Shown: piece by piece, positions 27,778-38,005 of the stretch
Position numbering within the stretch: the stretch's first letter is position 1
Layout of the letters: each line of letters starts with the position of its first letter
Source of the DNA: Halomonas sp.
GTDB lineage: Bacteria; Pseudomonadota; Gammaproteobacteria; Pseudomonadales; Halomonadaceae
DNA: 64,000 nt
Direction of reading: 5' to 3'
Assembly: GCA_018401555.1 (NCBI GenBank)
Contig: JAGYKP010000092.1
Location: 1 to 64,000 of the forward strand
Made by a program: the position numbers and the translations under genes
The notes under the pieces: generated by a model
Databases searched by the model: none
The model's input: the letters and a program-made list of their open reading frames with translations, nothing else
Told to the model about the DNA's origin: nothing

Positions 27778-28491
27778 ATGAACGATAGCCTGCAGCCCCG
27801 TGAGCAGGACCATGTGCTGATCATCGAGGATGACGAGCGCTTGGCCGACCTGACCCGCGACTACCTCGAGGCCAATGGCTTCCGCGTCACCCTGGAGGCC
27901 GACGGCGCACGCGGGGTCGACCGGATCCTCTCCCTGCAACCGGACCTGGTGATTCTCGACCTGATGCTGCCCGGCGAGGATGGCCTGTCGATCTGCCGCC
28001 GGGTACGTGATGACTACCCCGGGCCGATCCTGATGCTCACCGCGCGCACCGATGACATGGACCAGGTGCTGGGCCTGGAGATGGGCGCCGACGACTACGT
28101 GGCCAAGCCGGTACAGCCGCGGGTGCTGCTGGCCCGCATGCGCGCCCTGCTGCGCCGTTCCGAGGTGGTCGAGGCCAGCGGCGAGACGCGCCTCACCTTC
28201 GACGAGCTGGAGATCGACAACGCGACCCGCGAGGCGTGGCTGGCGGGCGAGCGCATCGAACTGACCAGTGCCGAGTTCGACCTGCTGTGGCTGCTGGCCA
28301 GCCATGCCGGACGCGTGCTGACCCGTGAGGAGATCTTCTCCCAGCTGCGCGGCATCAAGTACGACGGTCAGGACCGCTCCATCGACGTACGAGTCTCGCG
28401 TATCCGCCCCAAGATCGGTGACGATCCCAACCAGCCGCACCGCATCAAGACGGTGCGCAGCAAGGGCTACCTGTTCGTCAGGGATGCCTGA
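27778..28491 (+). CDS. rstA: OmpR-family response regulator, RstA type
   Basis: The 237-residue regulator has a receiver domain (residues 12-125) with acidic pocket E17-D19, phospho-acceptor D61 (ILDLMLPGEDG), T/S position in MLTART and K110 (YVAKPVQPR). A winged-helix DNA-binding domain follows, ending RTVRSKGY-like (KTVRSKGYLF). The run GADDYVAKPVQPRVLLARM is typical of RstA rather than OmpR. The sensor gene follows with 3 bases between stop and start. ATG 27778 has ACAAGG upstream. About 260 bases separate it from the divergent tiny gene, where the promoter must lie; no clear consensus stands out. The symbol rests on family resemblance. Confidence 0.85.
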   Translation: MNDSLQPREQDHVLIIEDDERLADLTRDYLEANGFRVTLEADGARGVDRILSLQPDLVILDLMLPGEDGLSICRRVRDDYPGPILMLTARTDDMDQVLGLEMGADDYVAKPVQPRVLLARMRALLRRSEVVEASGETRLTFDELEIDNATREAWLAGERIELTSAEFDLLWLLASHAGRVLTREEIFSQLRGIKYDGQDRSIDVRVSRIRPKIGDDPNQPHRIKTVRSKGYLFVRDA

Positions 28492-28494
28492 GCC

Positions 28495-30125
28495 ATGCGT
28501 CGGGTCCTGGCCGACAGCACCTTCCTGCGCGTCTATCTGCTGCTGGCGCTGGCCCTGCTGCTGACCTTCGGGCTGGGCCTGCTGGGGGTGGCGCTGGTCG
28601 ACCAGGTGCGCCGCGAGGCGCATCGCGAGCAGCTGGCCGAGGCGCCGATGCGCCTGCTGGCCGAACGCCTTTCGGCGTTGCCACCCGCGGCTCACGGCGG
28701 CTGGCTCGATGCCCAGGGCCAACGCCTGGACATGCGGGCCAGCGTGGGGCCGCTGGAGGAGGCGGAGCTGGGCTATTTCTCGCGGCTGCGCCTGGCCCGC
28801 GGCAAGGTGCTGGTGCAGCCGCAGGATGACCAGGGCTGGCGGCTGCTGTCGCTGCTGCCCGGCAGCGAACGCCTGCTGCGGGTCGAGCTCACCAACCTCA
28901 GCGAGCACCAGCTGCGTGGCCTCACGGAGCTGCTCGGCGAGTGGCTGACCGCCGTATCCCCGCCGCCCGCCAGGCCCGGCTCCGAGCGCCTGGCTGGCGG
29001 AAGCCTGCCGGTCTCCCTCGAGGAAGCCCCACCCGGAGGGCTCGACGACTACCAGCTACGCCGGCTTACCGACGGTGAAGTGGTCATCCAGCTGCTGCCC
29101 GGGCGCTGGTCGGTGGCGATCTACCTGGCGCTGCAGGAGCGCAGCGGCGACGCCAGTTGGCTGATGATCGGTCCGGTCCAGGCCTTCGAGCCGATGCCGG
29201 ATCGCTGCAGCTGTTGCTGGTGCTGATCATGCTGGCCGTGCTGGGGGTGACGATCTATCTCATCGTGCGCAGCGTGGAGGCACGCATGGTACGCCTGGAA
29301 CTGGCGGCATCGCGCATCGCCGCCGGACGGCTCGATACCCGGGTCAGGGTGGAGAGTGCCGACTTCGTCGGCCGCCTGGGCATGGCGCTCAACGGCATGG
29401 CCGCCCAGGTGCAGTCGCTGCTGCGCGCCCAGCAGGACATGATCCGCGCGGTCTCCCACGAGTTGCGCACCCCGGTGGCGAGGATCCGCTTCGCCGTGCA
29501 GATGGTCGAGGACATGACCGATGAGCCGGCGGTGCGCCGGCAGCTCCAGGGAGTCGATGGGGACATCCAGGAGCTCGACGGCCTGATCGACGAGATTCTC
29601 ACCTACGCTCGGCTGGGCAGCGATGCCATCAACGGCCGCGAGATGGATGCCGTGCTGGTGGACTGCCGCGCCATGGCGGCACGGGTGATCGAGGCGTTGA
29701 GCCCGCTGCATGAGCGGCTGGCCCTGGAGCTTGCCGAAGGGCCCGAGGTGGAGGTGCTGGCCGAGCCTCGCTACCTGCAGCGTGCCTTGCAGAACCTGGT
29801 GGCCAATGCCTGTCGGCATGCCCGCTCCCGGGTGCTGATCCGTGTGCGCCGCGAGCATGCCCTGGTCAGGATCGACGTGGAAGACGACGGTCCCGGGGTG
29901 CCGCTGGGCGAGCGCCAGGCGATCTTCAAGCCCTTCGCGCGACTGGACGACAGCCGCACCCGCAGCTCCGGCGGCTACGGGCTGGGGCTCTCCATCGTGC
30001 ACAAGGTGATGAGCTGGCACGGCGGCAGCGTGAGCGTGGACGACAGCGCCGAGCTCGGCGGGGCGCGCTTCACCCTGCTGCTGCCGCAGCGCGCAACGAA
30101 CTCGGCTAGCCTCAGGCGGGCTTGA
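28495..30125 (+). CDS. rstB: Sensor histidine kinase, RstB type (one frameshift)
   Basis: This protein of about 543 residues has an N-terminal helix (residues 10-35), a periplasmic domain to about 230, a second helix LLLVLIMLAVLGVTIYLIV, a HAMP linker, the HisKA motif AVSHELRTPVARIRF with the phospho-accepting His, and the ATP-binding HATPase_c domain. The latter has LVANACRHA (N box), EDDGPGV (G1) and GYGLGLSIV (G2). The frame breaks near 29200, just before the second helix. Its stop lies inside the 3' end of the opposite metR gene. It pairs with the response regulator before it. Confidence 0.83.
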
Positions 30126-31027
30126 TGCCGTCGAGGACCGCAAAGGAGGTCTCCCGGGCGGTACGCAGGAAGTCCTCCATCCACGGCGCGCTGCGGGTCT
30201 CCTCGCGAATCGCCGCGAACAGCGTGCTCCACACCCCCTTCTCGCCGAGTGCCACGGCCTTCACGTAGTCGCGCTCCAGGTATTCGGTGAGCGCCCAGTT
30301 GGGCAGCGCGCAGACCCCGCGGCCGCTGGCCACCAGCTGCATCATCATGATGGTCAGCTCGGCGGTACGCACCTCCCTTGGCTGTACCCCCGCTGGGTCG
30401 AGGAACTGGGTGAAGACGTCCAGCCGCGAGTGCTCCACCGGGTAGGTGATCAGGGTCTCCTCGGCCAGCGCCTCGGGGGTGACGAAGCCCTTGCCGGCCA
30501 GGTGGTGCTGGCGGGCCACCGCCAGCAGCCCCTCGTAGCGGAACAGCGGCTCGTAGTGCACCCCGGGGAGCGGCTGGGGGTCGGCGGTGATCACTAGGTC
30601 GAGGCTGCTCCCGGGCCAGCGCCGGCAGCGGGTCGAAGTGGTGGCCGCCGGGGATGTCGATCTCCACTTCCGGCCAGTGGTCACGGAAGTGGTCGATGGT
30701 CGGCATCAGCCACTGGAAGCAGCTGTGGCACTCGATGGCCATGTGCAGCCGCCCCTGCTCGTTGCCGGCCAGCCGTGCCAGGTCGCGCTCGGCCATGCGT
30801 ACCTGGGGCAGCACCTGCTCGGCCAGGGTCAGCAGTCGCTGGCCGGCCCGGGTGAACTCCACCGGACGGGTCTTGCGCACGAACAGCGGGCTGCCCAGAC
30901 GCTCCTCCAGGTCCTTGATCTGGTGGGAGAGGGCCGACTGGGTCAGGTGGACCCGTTCGGCCGCCTCCACCAGGGAGCCGGCGTCGCGCAGGGCGATCAG
31001 GGTGCGGAGGTGTCGCAGCTCGAGCAT
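30112..31027 (-). CDS. metR: LysR-family regulator MetR (one frameshift)
   Basis: This LysR-type activator of about 304 residues lies back to back with metE, the classic MetR arrangement. The N-terminal helix-turn-helix runs to about residue 65 (SLVEAAERVHLTQSALSHQ). The effector domain shows ECHSCFQWLMP near residue 100, a MetR hallmark linked to homocysteine sensing. The frame breaks near 30605, where the ORF from 31027 passes into a second frame that ends at 30112. MetR responds to homocysteine and activates metE and often its own repression. Start ATG 31027 has only a weak ribosome site. Confidence 0.85.
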
Positions 31028-31030
31028 GGG

Positions 31031-31043
31031 TGAGTCGCTTTCA
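31031..31043. promoter_or_regulatory. Possible MetR box
   Basis: TGAG-TCGCT-TTCA differs by one base from the MetR consensus TGAA-N5-TTCA. It lies in the 100-base metR-metE gap, 4 bases before the metR start, where binding could repress metR and activate metE. Confidence 0.45.
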
Positions 31044-31127
31044 TTTTAAAGATTAGGAAGTTTAGTTTGATTCACATCCCATGGCCAGCCAGAATCCGCC
31101 GTATCCTTCATGCAAACAGGTGGAAAC

Positions 31128-33427
31128 ATGACCAGGGCTCATATTGCCGGCTACCCCCGCATCGGTGCGGATCGCGAACTCAAGAAGGCCGTGGAGGGCT
31201 ACTGGCAGGGTGACCTCGACCGCGAGGGTCTGGAGGACGTCGGTCGCGAGCTGCGTGCCCGCCATTGGCAGGAGCAGCGCGAGGCCGGCCTCGACCTGGT
31301 CACGGTGGGCGACTTCGCCTTCTACGACCAGGTGCTCGACCTCTCGGTGACCCTGGGTGCCGTGCCGGCGCGCTTCGCCGCCGAGGAAGAGGTGGCGCGT
31401 GGCGAGGTCGATCTGGACACCGCCTTCCGCATGGCCCGTGGCCGCGCGCCCAGCGGCGAGCCCGCTGCGGCCTGCGAGATGACCAAGTACTTCGATACCA
31501 ACTATCACTACCTGGTGCCCGAACTGCACGCCGACCAGGTCTTCCGCCTGGCCAGCTCACGGCTGTTCGCGCAGGTCGACGAGGCCCGGGCGCTCGGTCA
31601 CCCGGTGAAGGTGACCCTGCTCGGCCCCCTGACCTGAGCTGTGGCTGAGCAAGGAGAAGGGCGCCCAGGCGCTTCGACCGCCTGGCGCTGCTCGACAGCC
31701 TGCTGCCGGTCTATGCCGAACTGCTGTCCGGCCTGGCCGCGCGGGGAGTGGAGTGGGTCCAGCTCGACGAGCCGGCGCTGGTGCAGGAGCTGCCGCAGGC
31801 CTGGCAGCAGGCCTATGAGGCCGCCTACAGCATACTCGCCCGCACCCCGGTGAAGCTGCTGCTGGCCAGCTACTTCGGCGGGCTGGGCGACAACCTGAAC
31901 CTGGCCGTCGGCCTGCCCACCGACGGGCTGCATATCGATGCCGTACGCGACCCCGGGCAGCTCGAGAGGGTGCTGGATAGGCTGCCCGCCTACAAGGTGC
32001 TGTCGGTGGGCGCCATCGATGGCCGCAATGTCTGGCGCGCCGACCTGGCGCTGCTGCGTGAGCGCCTGGCGTCGGCCCGCATGCGCCTGGGCCGGCGGCT
32101 GTGGATCGCGCCCTCCTGCTCGCTGCTGCATGTACCGATGGATCTCGAGCGCGAGAGCGAGCTGGATCCCGAACTGGCGAGCTGGCTGGCCTTCGCCCGC
32201 CAGAAGCTCGACGAGACGAGTGACCCTGGCACGGCTGCTCGACGGCCGTGGCAGGCTCGCCAGCGGCGCCTGGAGGCCGCCACCCGGGCGCTGCAGAGCC
32301 CGGCGCGAGTCGTCCCGCCTCCATCGCCCCGCGGTGGCCGACCGCCTGGCCGGGGTGGAGCCGGCGGATCACCAGCGTGCGAGCCCCTATCCGCGGCGCG
32401 CCCTGGCCCAGCGCCGGGCGCTGGACTTGCCGCTGTTCCCGACCACTACCATCGGCTCCTTCCCCCAGACCGATGCCATCCGCGCCGCGCGGCGTGCGGT
32501 CAAGGCCGGCGAGCTCTCCCGGGAAGCCACGAGCGCGCATGCGGAGAGGAGATCGCCCAGGCGGTGGCCCGCCAGGAGGCGCTGGGCATCGATATGCCGG
32601 TGCACGGCGAGCCGGAACGCAACGACATGGTGGAGTACTTCGGGGAGCGGCTCGATGGCTACGCCTTCACCCGCTTCGGCTGGGTGCAGAGCTATGGCTC
32701 GCGCTGCGTCAAGCCGCCGGTCATCGTCGGCGACGTCAGCCGTCCGGGGCCCATCACCGTGCGCTGGAGCGAGTTTGCCCAGTCGCTCACCGACAGGCCC
32801 ATGAAGGGCATGCTGACCGGGCCGGTGACCCTGCTGCAGTGGGCCTTCGTGCGCGACGACCAGCCCCGCGAGACCACCTGTCGGCAGATCGCCCTGGCCC
32901 TGCGCGATGAGGTGCTCGACCTGGAGAGGGCCAGCATCCGCGCCATCCAGATCGACGAGCCGGCGCTGCGCGAGGGGCTGCCGCTGCGCCGGTCACAGTG
33001 GCAGGGGTACCTGTCCTGGGCGGTGGAGTGCTTCCGGCTGGCCGCCTCAGGCGTTGCCGACGAGACCCAGATCCACACCCATATGTGCTATGCGGAGTTC
33101 AACGACATCATCGAGTCCATCGCCGCCCTCGACGCCGATGTCATCACCATCGAGACCTCGCGCTCGGACATGGAGCTGCTCGATGCCTTCCACGACTTCG
33201 CCTATCCCAACGAGATCGGGCCCGGCGTCTACGATATCCATTCGCCCAACGTTCCCGAGGTGGAGGCCATGGTGGCGCTGATCGAGAAGGCCGCCGAGCG
33301 CATCCCGGCCGAGCGGCTGTGGGTCAATCCCGACTGCGGCCTCAAGACGCGCCGCTGGGAGGAGGTGGCGCCGGCCCTGGCCAATATGGTGGAGGCCGCG
33401 GCACGGCTGCGCCGGCGCTACGGCTGA
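31128..33427 (+). CDS. metE: Cobalamin-independent methionine synthase MetE (several frameshifts)
   Basis: Together the frames encode about 766 residues, the family length. MetE transfers the methyl group of 5-methyltetrahydropteroyl-triglutamate to homocysteine, using zinc and no B12. The N-terminal half is seen from [18 protein letters not shown]. The C-terminal catalytic barrel shows [18 protein letters not shown], the zinc ligands in THMCYAEF (His, Cys) and NPDCGLKTR (Cys). Breaks lie near 31636, 31665, 32215, 32320 and 32535. ATG 31128 is preferred over 31110 because AGGTGG precedes it and the homologues start there. It is divergent from metR. Loss of such a gene would be costly, so errors are the likelier cause. 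Confidence 0.85.
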
Positions 33428-33535
33428 TGGATGACCCGGCGGGGCGGGCAGCCGTGAGGCGCCAGGGAGGTCAGGCATCGCGGGGGCTGTTATGCTCGAC
33501 CCATCATGGAACCGCAACCCCTGCAAGGAGATGCC

Positions 33536-34245
33536 ATGCCTCGCCCACTCGCTCCCGCCGCCCTCGGCCTGTCGCTGCTGCTGGCCGGCTGTGCCACCGC
33601 CCCCGCGCCGATCACCTCGGGCGATCACGCCCCGCTGCCGCCCGCTCGGTGCTGTTCTCCGGCGGCGCCGAGGCCTTCACCGCCTGGCGTTGTAGCCCGG
33701 ACCAGGGGCTGGTGACCGCCGCCCCCGCCCCCGAAGGTGAGCTGCGACTGTGGTCGACCCATGGCGCCTGGCGCCTGGCACCAGCCGTGGTGGCCAGTGG
33801 TGCGCGCTTCGAGCGGGACGGGATCAGCTTCTGGAACAAGGGCGACGCGGCGGTCGTGGAGACGCCCCGCGGCAGGCTGGAGTGCCGGGCGAGCATGCGG
33901 CGCCAGGCGCTGACCCGTCGAGCAGCGCCCCGGTGTGATGTTTCATGCCCGGGGCAACGAGCCGGGCTGGATGGCGAGCCTCGCCCACGACCGGCCTGAG
34001 GCGACACCTCAGCGCTCGACTATGGCGAGCCGCGAGCTGACCGCTGCCCTATCGGGTCGACCAGCATGGACAACGAGGCGGGGCGGGTGGTCCTGGCCAG
34101 CGGTCGCGGCGACACGCCCTTCGAGCTGCGCATCGAGGCCGGAGCCTGCTTCGACGACATGAGCGGCGAGCCCTTTCCGGCACGGGTCACGCTGAGCGTG
34201 GACGGTGAGCAGTATCGCGGCTGCGGTCAGGGCATCGCCCCCTGA
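33536..34245 (+). CDS. Lipoprotein with MliC-like and COG3650-like domains (frameshifts)
   Basis: The lipoprotein of about 236 residues has a signal peptide with lipobox LLLAGC near residue 19. After a shift near 33645, a domain like the C-type lysozyme inhibitor MliC follows: AWRCSPDQGL, LWSTHGAWRL and ISFWNKGDAAVVE. After a second shift near 33925 comes FHARGNEPGWMASL, the mark of the COG3650 lipoprotein group, and after a third near 34010 the end ACFDDMSGEPFPARV. AAGGAG lies 5 bases before ATG 33536. The protein would sit in the outer or inner membrane facing the periplasm. The lysozyme-inhibitor role is family-based only. Confidence 0.7.
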
Positions 34246-34394
34246 GGGGGCCTGGCGGAGCCGCCCCGGGGGGCCTCGCGAGGGTAGCGGGTTCGTTTTT
34301 GTCGAACGTGGAGTGCGGTTTTTTGCGCTTTTCGTTGCAATGGATTCATCTATCATGGCGACCATATTCCTGATTCCCGCCGGAGGAGATCGCC

Positions 34395-35003
34395 ATGACC
34401 ACGCGTGCACTCGTGATTACCGCTTCCATTCTCGCCGAGAACGGCCAGTCAAAGGGTCTCGCCGAACACTTCATCGCCAGGGCGGAGGGGCGTGATGACC
34501 TCGCGGTGACCCACCGTGACCTGGTGGCCGAGGAGCTGCCCCATCTGGGCCTGGCCGAGCTGGGCAGCTGGCAGGTCACCGCGGAGGAGCGCAGTGCCGA
34601 GCAGCGCGAGCTGGCCGCGCGCTCCGACGCCCTGATCGCCGAGCTTCGCGATCACGACGTGGTGGTGCTGGCGGTACCCATGTACAACCTGGGCATCCCC
34701 AGCCAGCTCAAGGCATGGTTCGACCGCGTGATGCGCGCCGGCGAGACCTTCCGCTACACCGAGAATGGCCCCCAGGGGCTGGTCGAGGGCAAGCGGGCGG
34801 TGATCCTGGCGGCCCGCGGCGGCCAGTATGCCGGCACCGAGAAGGACACCCAGACCCCGCACCTCAAGCTGATGCTGGGCATGATGGGCATCAGCGAGGT
34901 GGATACCGTCTTCGCCGAGGGGCTCAACATGGGCGAGAACCATCGCGAGTCGGCCCTCAGGGAGGCCCGCCAGGCTGTCGATGGCCTGGTGGAGCGCCTG
35001 TAA
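34395..35003 (+). CDS. azoR: FMN-dependent NADH-azoreductase
   Basis: The 202-residue flavodoxin-fold enzyme is of the AzoR type. It reduces azo compounds and quinones with NADH. The FMN-binding motifs are ILAENGQSKGLAEHF near residue 13, PMYNLGIPSQLKAWFDRV near 95, and AARGGQYAG near 138. GGAGGAGAT lies before ATG 34395. It has its own promoter region (about 150 bases upstream, AT-rich around 34300-34360) and a strong terminator after it. The physiological role may be quinone reduction, as known for AzoR. Confidence 0.9.
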   Translation: MTTRALVITASILAENGQSKGLAEHFIARAEGRDDLAVTHRDLVAEELPHLGLAELGSWQVTAEERSAEQRELAARSDALIAELRDHDVVVLAVPMYNLGIPSQLKAWFDRVMRAGETFRYTENGPQGLVEGKRAVILAARGGQYAGTEKDTQTPHLKLMLGMMGISEVDTVFAEGLNMGENHRESALREARQAVDGLVERL

Positions 35004-35029
35004 GGCGACACCAGCCGAAGGCATGCAAT

Positions 35030-35060
35030 GCAGCGGGGCGGCAGAGGGCCGCCCCGCTGC
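35030..35060. terminator. Strong terminator between convergent genes
   Basis: A perfect 13-bp stem GCAGCGGGGCGGC / GCCGCCCCGCTGC with a five-base loop lies between azoR and the opposite-strand membrane hydrolase gene. Confidence 0.85.
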
Positions 35061-35074
35061 GATGGTATCGTAGG

Positions 35075-36141
35075 TCAGCGGTGCTCGGACGCCTCGCGGA
35101 CCCAGCCGGCGCCGACGAACTCGCTGGTGCAGAGCGCCGGGCTGCGGGACAGCGCGCGTCCCGCCAGCCGGGAAAGCGCCTCGCGGTTACCCCTCGAGGG
35201 GCGGCGAGCTGCTCCGAGACCGCCACCGGCTGCCAGTCGTCGCCCTCCCGGGTGGCCAGGGTGAAGGCGAAGGGGTGGAAGCCGGGAAAGCCCAGGCGCA
35301 GGTCGGTGGCCACCAGGGTCTCTCGCCCGTCGTGCTCGCGGGTCTCGTAGCGCAGGAAGGGGCCGGCGAACCACTCCAGTCGCGCGCCGCGCTCGCTCGC
35401 CAGCGCCGCGGCCTCCAGCTCGGTGCCGCGCCGGTAGGTCTCCACCAGGGGCGAGGTAGCGCCGTCCAGTACCCCCATGAGCAGTTCGTGATGATCGTCA
35501 CCGTCCACCACTGTGACCCGCCACAGCAGGGTGTTGAAGGGGGTGGGCTGGACCAGCCGCGGGGCCTCCTCCAGGCCCCGCTCGACCAGCACCGGCTCCA
35601 GGCGGTATTCCACCAGCTGCTTGGCGCCGAAGGCGAACACCAGGTAGACGCTGGAGAGTGCCAGGCCCCAGGACGGCCCGCGCCGGCCGTTGCCGGTGGC
35701 CAGGGCAACGCCGATGCCTACCAGTAGTGGCAGGGTGTAGAGCGGGTCGATGATGAAGACGATAGGCCAGGCCGCAGGTGGTACGTCCAGCGGCCACAGC
35801 AGCTGGGTGCCGTAGGTGGTCAGGGCGTCGAGCAGCGGGTGGGTCAGCAGGCAGAGGCCGAAGAAGGCCCCCCAACGGCTCAGGGGGATGTCCCGGGCCG
35901 GGGCGAAGCGGGCGGAGAGCAGCGTCAGCGCCGTGGCCAGCCCGGCCAGCACGAACAGCGAGTGGGAGAAGCCGCGGTGCTCGGTGACGTTGGCCACCGC
36001 ATCGCCGTAGTCGATGACCACGTCCAGGTCGGGGAGGGTGCCGAGCACGGCACCGATCAGCACCGCCTTGCGGCCCAGCCGGCGGCCGAGCACGGCACCG
36101 CCTATGGCGGCCCCCAGGGCGGCCTGGGTAATCGAATCCAT
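35075..36141 (-). CDS. Inner-membrane metal-dependent hydrolase, YdjM/YbcI type (frameshift)
   Basis: This membrane protein of about 355 residues has the YdjM-like hydrolase motifs: MDSITQAALGAAIGGAVLG at the start, GTLPDLDVVIDYG near residue 33, HRGFSHSLF near 55, and LLTHPLLDALTTYGT near 98. The histidines and aspartates are arranged as in metal-dependent membrane hydrolases. LexA-controlled ydjM of E. coli is a relative of unknown substrate. The frame breaks near 35195, and the restored C-terminus ends at 35075. Four or five hydrophobic segments lie in the N-terminal half. Confidence 0.8.
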
Positions 36142-36271
36142 CGGGAGGCGTTCCTCGCAGAGAGTGCCCGGCTATGATGCCACGGGCGGGGGCCGGGTTC
36201 CCTTTTGCCGCACAGCTGGTGTGTGGCTCATGCGGTTATATGCTCAGCCATGCGCAGCGAGGGGCGCCGGG

Positions 36272-36356
36272 GACAAGCCGAAGAGGAGGTCCTACGCCAG
36301 GGATGGCGTCGGTAGCGTACAGGGAAGTATTCACAGCGCCTCCTCGCAGGCTTGTC
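36272..36356. repeat. Large palindromic extragenic element
   Basis: The left arm has GACAAGCC (36272-36279) and GAGGAGG (36283-36289), and the right arm CCTCCTC (36339-36345) and GGCTTGTC (36349-36356), so both blocks pair in order with small bulges. Inside is a second hairpin, ACGCC-AGGGAT-GGCGT (36294-36309). It lies in the only sizeable gap here (36142-36391). The architecture suggests a REP/BIME-like dispersed repeat. I saw no second copy in the window, so repetition is a prediction. Confidence 0.6.
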
Positions 36357-36391
36357 GACGGAACAGCCCCGAGCGGTACTTCTGTACATCC

Positions 36392-36928
36392 TTATGCATC
36401 CGCCCAGCGCGGCCCGGCGGCGAGTATACGAGTCTGCACCGGGCAGTCGTCGCGGTGGGCGCCGGGCAGGTAGCCGGTACTCATCAGGAACTCGCCGGTG
36501 ATCTCCGGCCCGGTGAACTTGAAGGTGCGCCTGAAGAGCCTGACCCATTCGGCGTGGGGCAGAGGATGGTGGTGGTCGAGCCAGGCGGTGAAGCTGCCGT
36601 GGGCGTCGCGCAGGGCCTGGAGCACACCGGCGTTGTGGATCACCGCCTCGACCTTCAGGCGGTTGCGGATGATGCCGGCATCGCCCAGCAGCCGGGCGCG
36701 CTCGGCGTCACCGTAGGCCGCCACCCGGTCGATGTCGAAGCCCTCGAAGGCGCGCCGGAAGGCGGCGCGCTTCTTCAGCACGGTGAGCCAGGAGAGCCCC
36801 GCCTGGTTGATCTCGAGTGCCAGGCGCTCGAACAGGGTGTCGTCGTCGACTACCGGGAAGCCGTACTCGTGGTCGTGGTAGGGGCCGTGATACGGATGCC
36901 CCGGGGCCAGCTCACAGTAGTCGCTCAT
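36392..36928 (-). CDS. tag: DNA-3-methyladenine glycosylase I
   Basis: The 178-residue enzyme removes 3-methyladenine from alkylated DNA in the base excision pathway. It matches Tag throughout: YCELAPG near the start, PYHDHEYGFPV near residue 17, EINQAGLSWLTVL near 40, and GPEITGEFLMSTGYL near 140. The zinc-binding residues are placed as expected, at about Cys5, His18, His158 and Cys162. The helix-hairpin-helix core is intact and the length is normal. It is transcribed away from the glyoxalase gene. Confidence 0.92.
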   Translation of the reverse strand: MSDYCELAPGHPYHGPYHDHEYGFPVVDDDTLFERLALEINQAGLSWLTVLKKRAAFRRAFEGFDIDRVAAYGDAERARLLGDAGIIRNRLKVEAVIHNAGVLQALRDAHGSFTAWLDHHHPLPHAEWVRLFRRTFKFTGPEITGEFLMSTGYLPGAHRDDCPVQTRILAAGPRWADA

Positions 36929-37005
36929 GCACGGACCTCCCCATTACGCGCCACTCCCCTTCGGGTTTACACTGACCACTCACGCTACACGACAAGGAGC
37001 CCGAT

Positions 37006-37446
37006 ATGCAGTACCTGCACACCATGGTGCGCGTCAGCGACCTCGACGCCTCGCTGCATTTCTACTGCGACCTGCTGGGCCTCAAGGAGGTGCGCCGCAA
37101 GGAGAACGAGAAGGGGCGCTTCACCCTGGTCTTCCTCGCCGCGCCCGATGACGAGGCGCGCTCCAGCGAACTCCAGGCCCCGGAGCTGGAGCTGACCTGG
37201 AATTGGGATCCGGAGGAATACGGCGGCGGGCGCAACTTCGGCCACCTGGCCTACCGGGTGGAGGACATCTACGCCCTGTGCGAGAAGCTGCAGAACGCCG
37301 GAGTGACCATTAATCGCCCGCCCCGTGACGGCCATATGGCATTCGTCAGGAGCCCTGACGGTATCTCCGTGGAGCTGCTCCAGAAGGGTGAGGCGCAGCC
37401 GTCCCGCGAACCCTGGGCCTCCATGGAGAACACCGGCACATGGTAA
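37006..37446 (+). CDS. gloA: Lactoylglutathione lyase (glyoxalase I)
   Basis: This 146-residue enzyme turns the hemithioacetal of methylglyoxal and glutathione into S-lactoylglutathione. It starts [14 protein letters not shown] with the metal-ligand His near residue 5, and has [32 protein letters not shown] core segments (second ligand region at FGHLAY), and [11 protein letters not shown] with the last ligand Glu. It is the short, Ni/Co-type gamma-proteobacterial form. A GACAAGGAG lies 5 bases before ATG 37006. The lipoprotein gene after it begins 11 bases beyond the stop. Confidence 0.92.
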   Translation: MQYLHTMVRVSDLDASLHFYCDLLGLKEVRRKENEKGRFTLVFLAAPDDEARSSELQAPELELTWNWDPEEYGGGRNFGHLAYRVEDIYALCEKLQNAGVTINRPPRDGHMAFVRSPDGISVELLQKGEAQPSREPWASMENTGTW

Positions 37447-37457
37447 CGGCACAACCG

Positions 37458-37899
37458 ATGCGCAAGGCCCGCCCGCTGCTGGTGCTGGCTGCCGCCGCCC
37501 TGCTGGCTGCCTGTGGCAGTCGCTCCCCGGCTCCCAGCGAGGGACTCTTCCGGCGCCCTGGAGGGGCCGCTGGTGGAGCAGCGCTGGAACCTGCTGCTGG
37601 TGGGTACCAGCGAGCGGCTCTCGATGCCCGAGACCCCCTGGTTCGAGATCGACCGCGATGGTCGCCTGGTCGGCAGCGACGGTTGCAACGAGATGCGTGG
37701 CCGGGTGCGCCTCGGCGACAGCCAGCGTATCGAGGTCACCGAGCTTGCCACCACGCGGCGCGGCTGCCCCCAGCTGGAGGATGCCGCACGGGTTGGCGGG
37801 ATGCTGGAGACCGCCTACCGCTACCTGATCGACCACGATCGGCTGGTGTTCTTCGGTCCCGACCAGCGAGTGCTGGGTGGCTGGCGCCAGGCCAACTGA
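37458..37899 (+). CDS. META-domain (HslJ-like) lipoprotein (one frameshift)
   Basis: This is a lipoprotein of about 146 residues with signal RKARPLLVLAAAALLAAC, the lipobox cysteine near residue 19. After a shift near 37545 comes a META domain: VEQRWNLLLV, WFEIDRDGRLVGSDGCNEMRG and TTRRGCPQLED, with two cysteines. HslJ, the E. coli relative, is linked to novobiocin tolerance. ATG 37458 gives a normal signal peptide; an upstream ATG at 37440 overlaps the gloA stop and is possible. Confidence 0.78.
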
Positions 37900-37929
37900 G
37901 CCCCAGGCAACCAGCCTCCTGAAACGACA

Positions 37930-37960
37930 GCGCCCCCCGCCGAGCCATCGGCGGGGGCGC
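37930..37960. terminator. Terminator between convergent META gene and secF
   Basis: GCGCCCCCCGCCGA pairs with TCGGCGGGGGCGC, 13 bp with one bulged C, loop GCCA. The site separates the plus-strand lipoprotein from the minus-strand sec operon. Confidence 0.8.
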
Positions 37961-38005
37961 ATCGTCGACCCGGCAGAACCTGGCGCTCAGGGCAGCTCCT
38001 CGGCC

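Noticed and set aside
31028..31127. Riboswitch (SAM or cobalamin) before metE
   Set aside because: The gap is only 100 bases and shared with metR. No conserved riboswitch stems were seen; MetR explains control.
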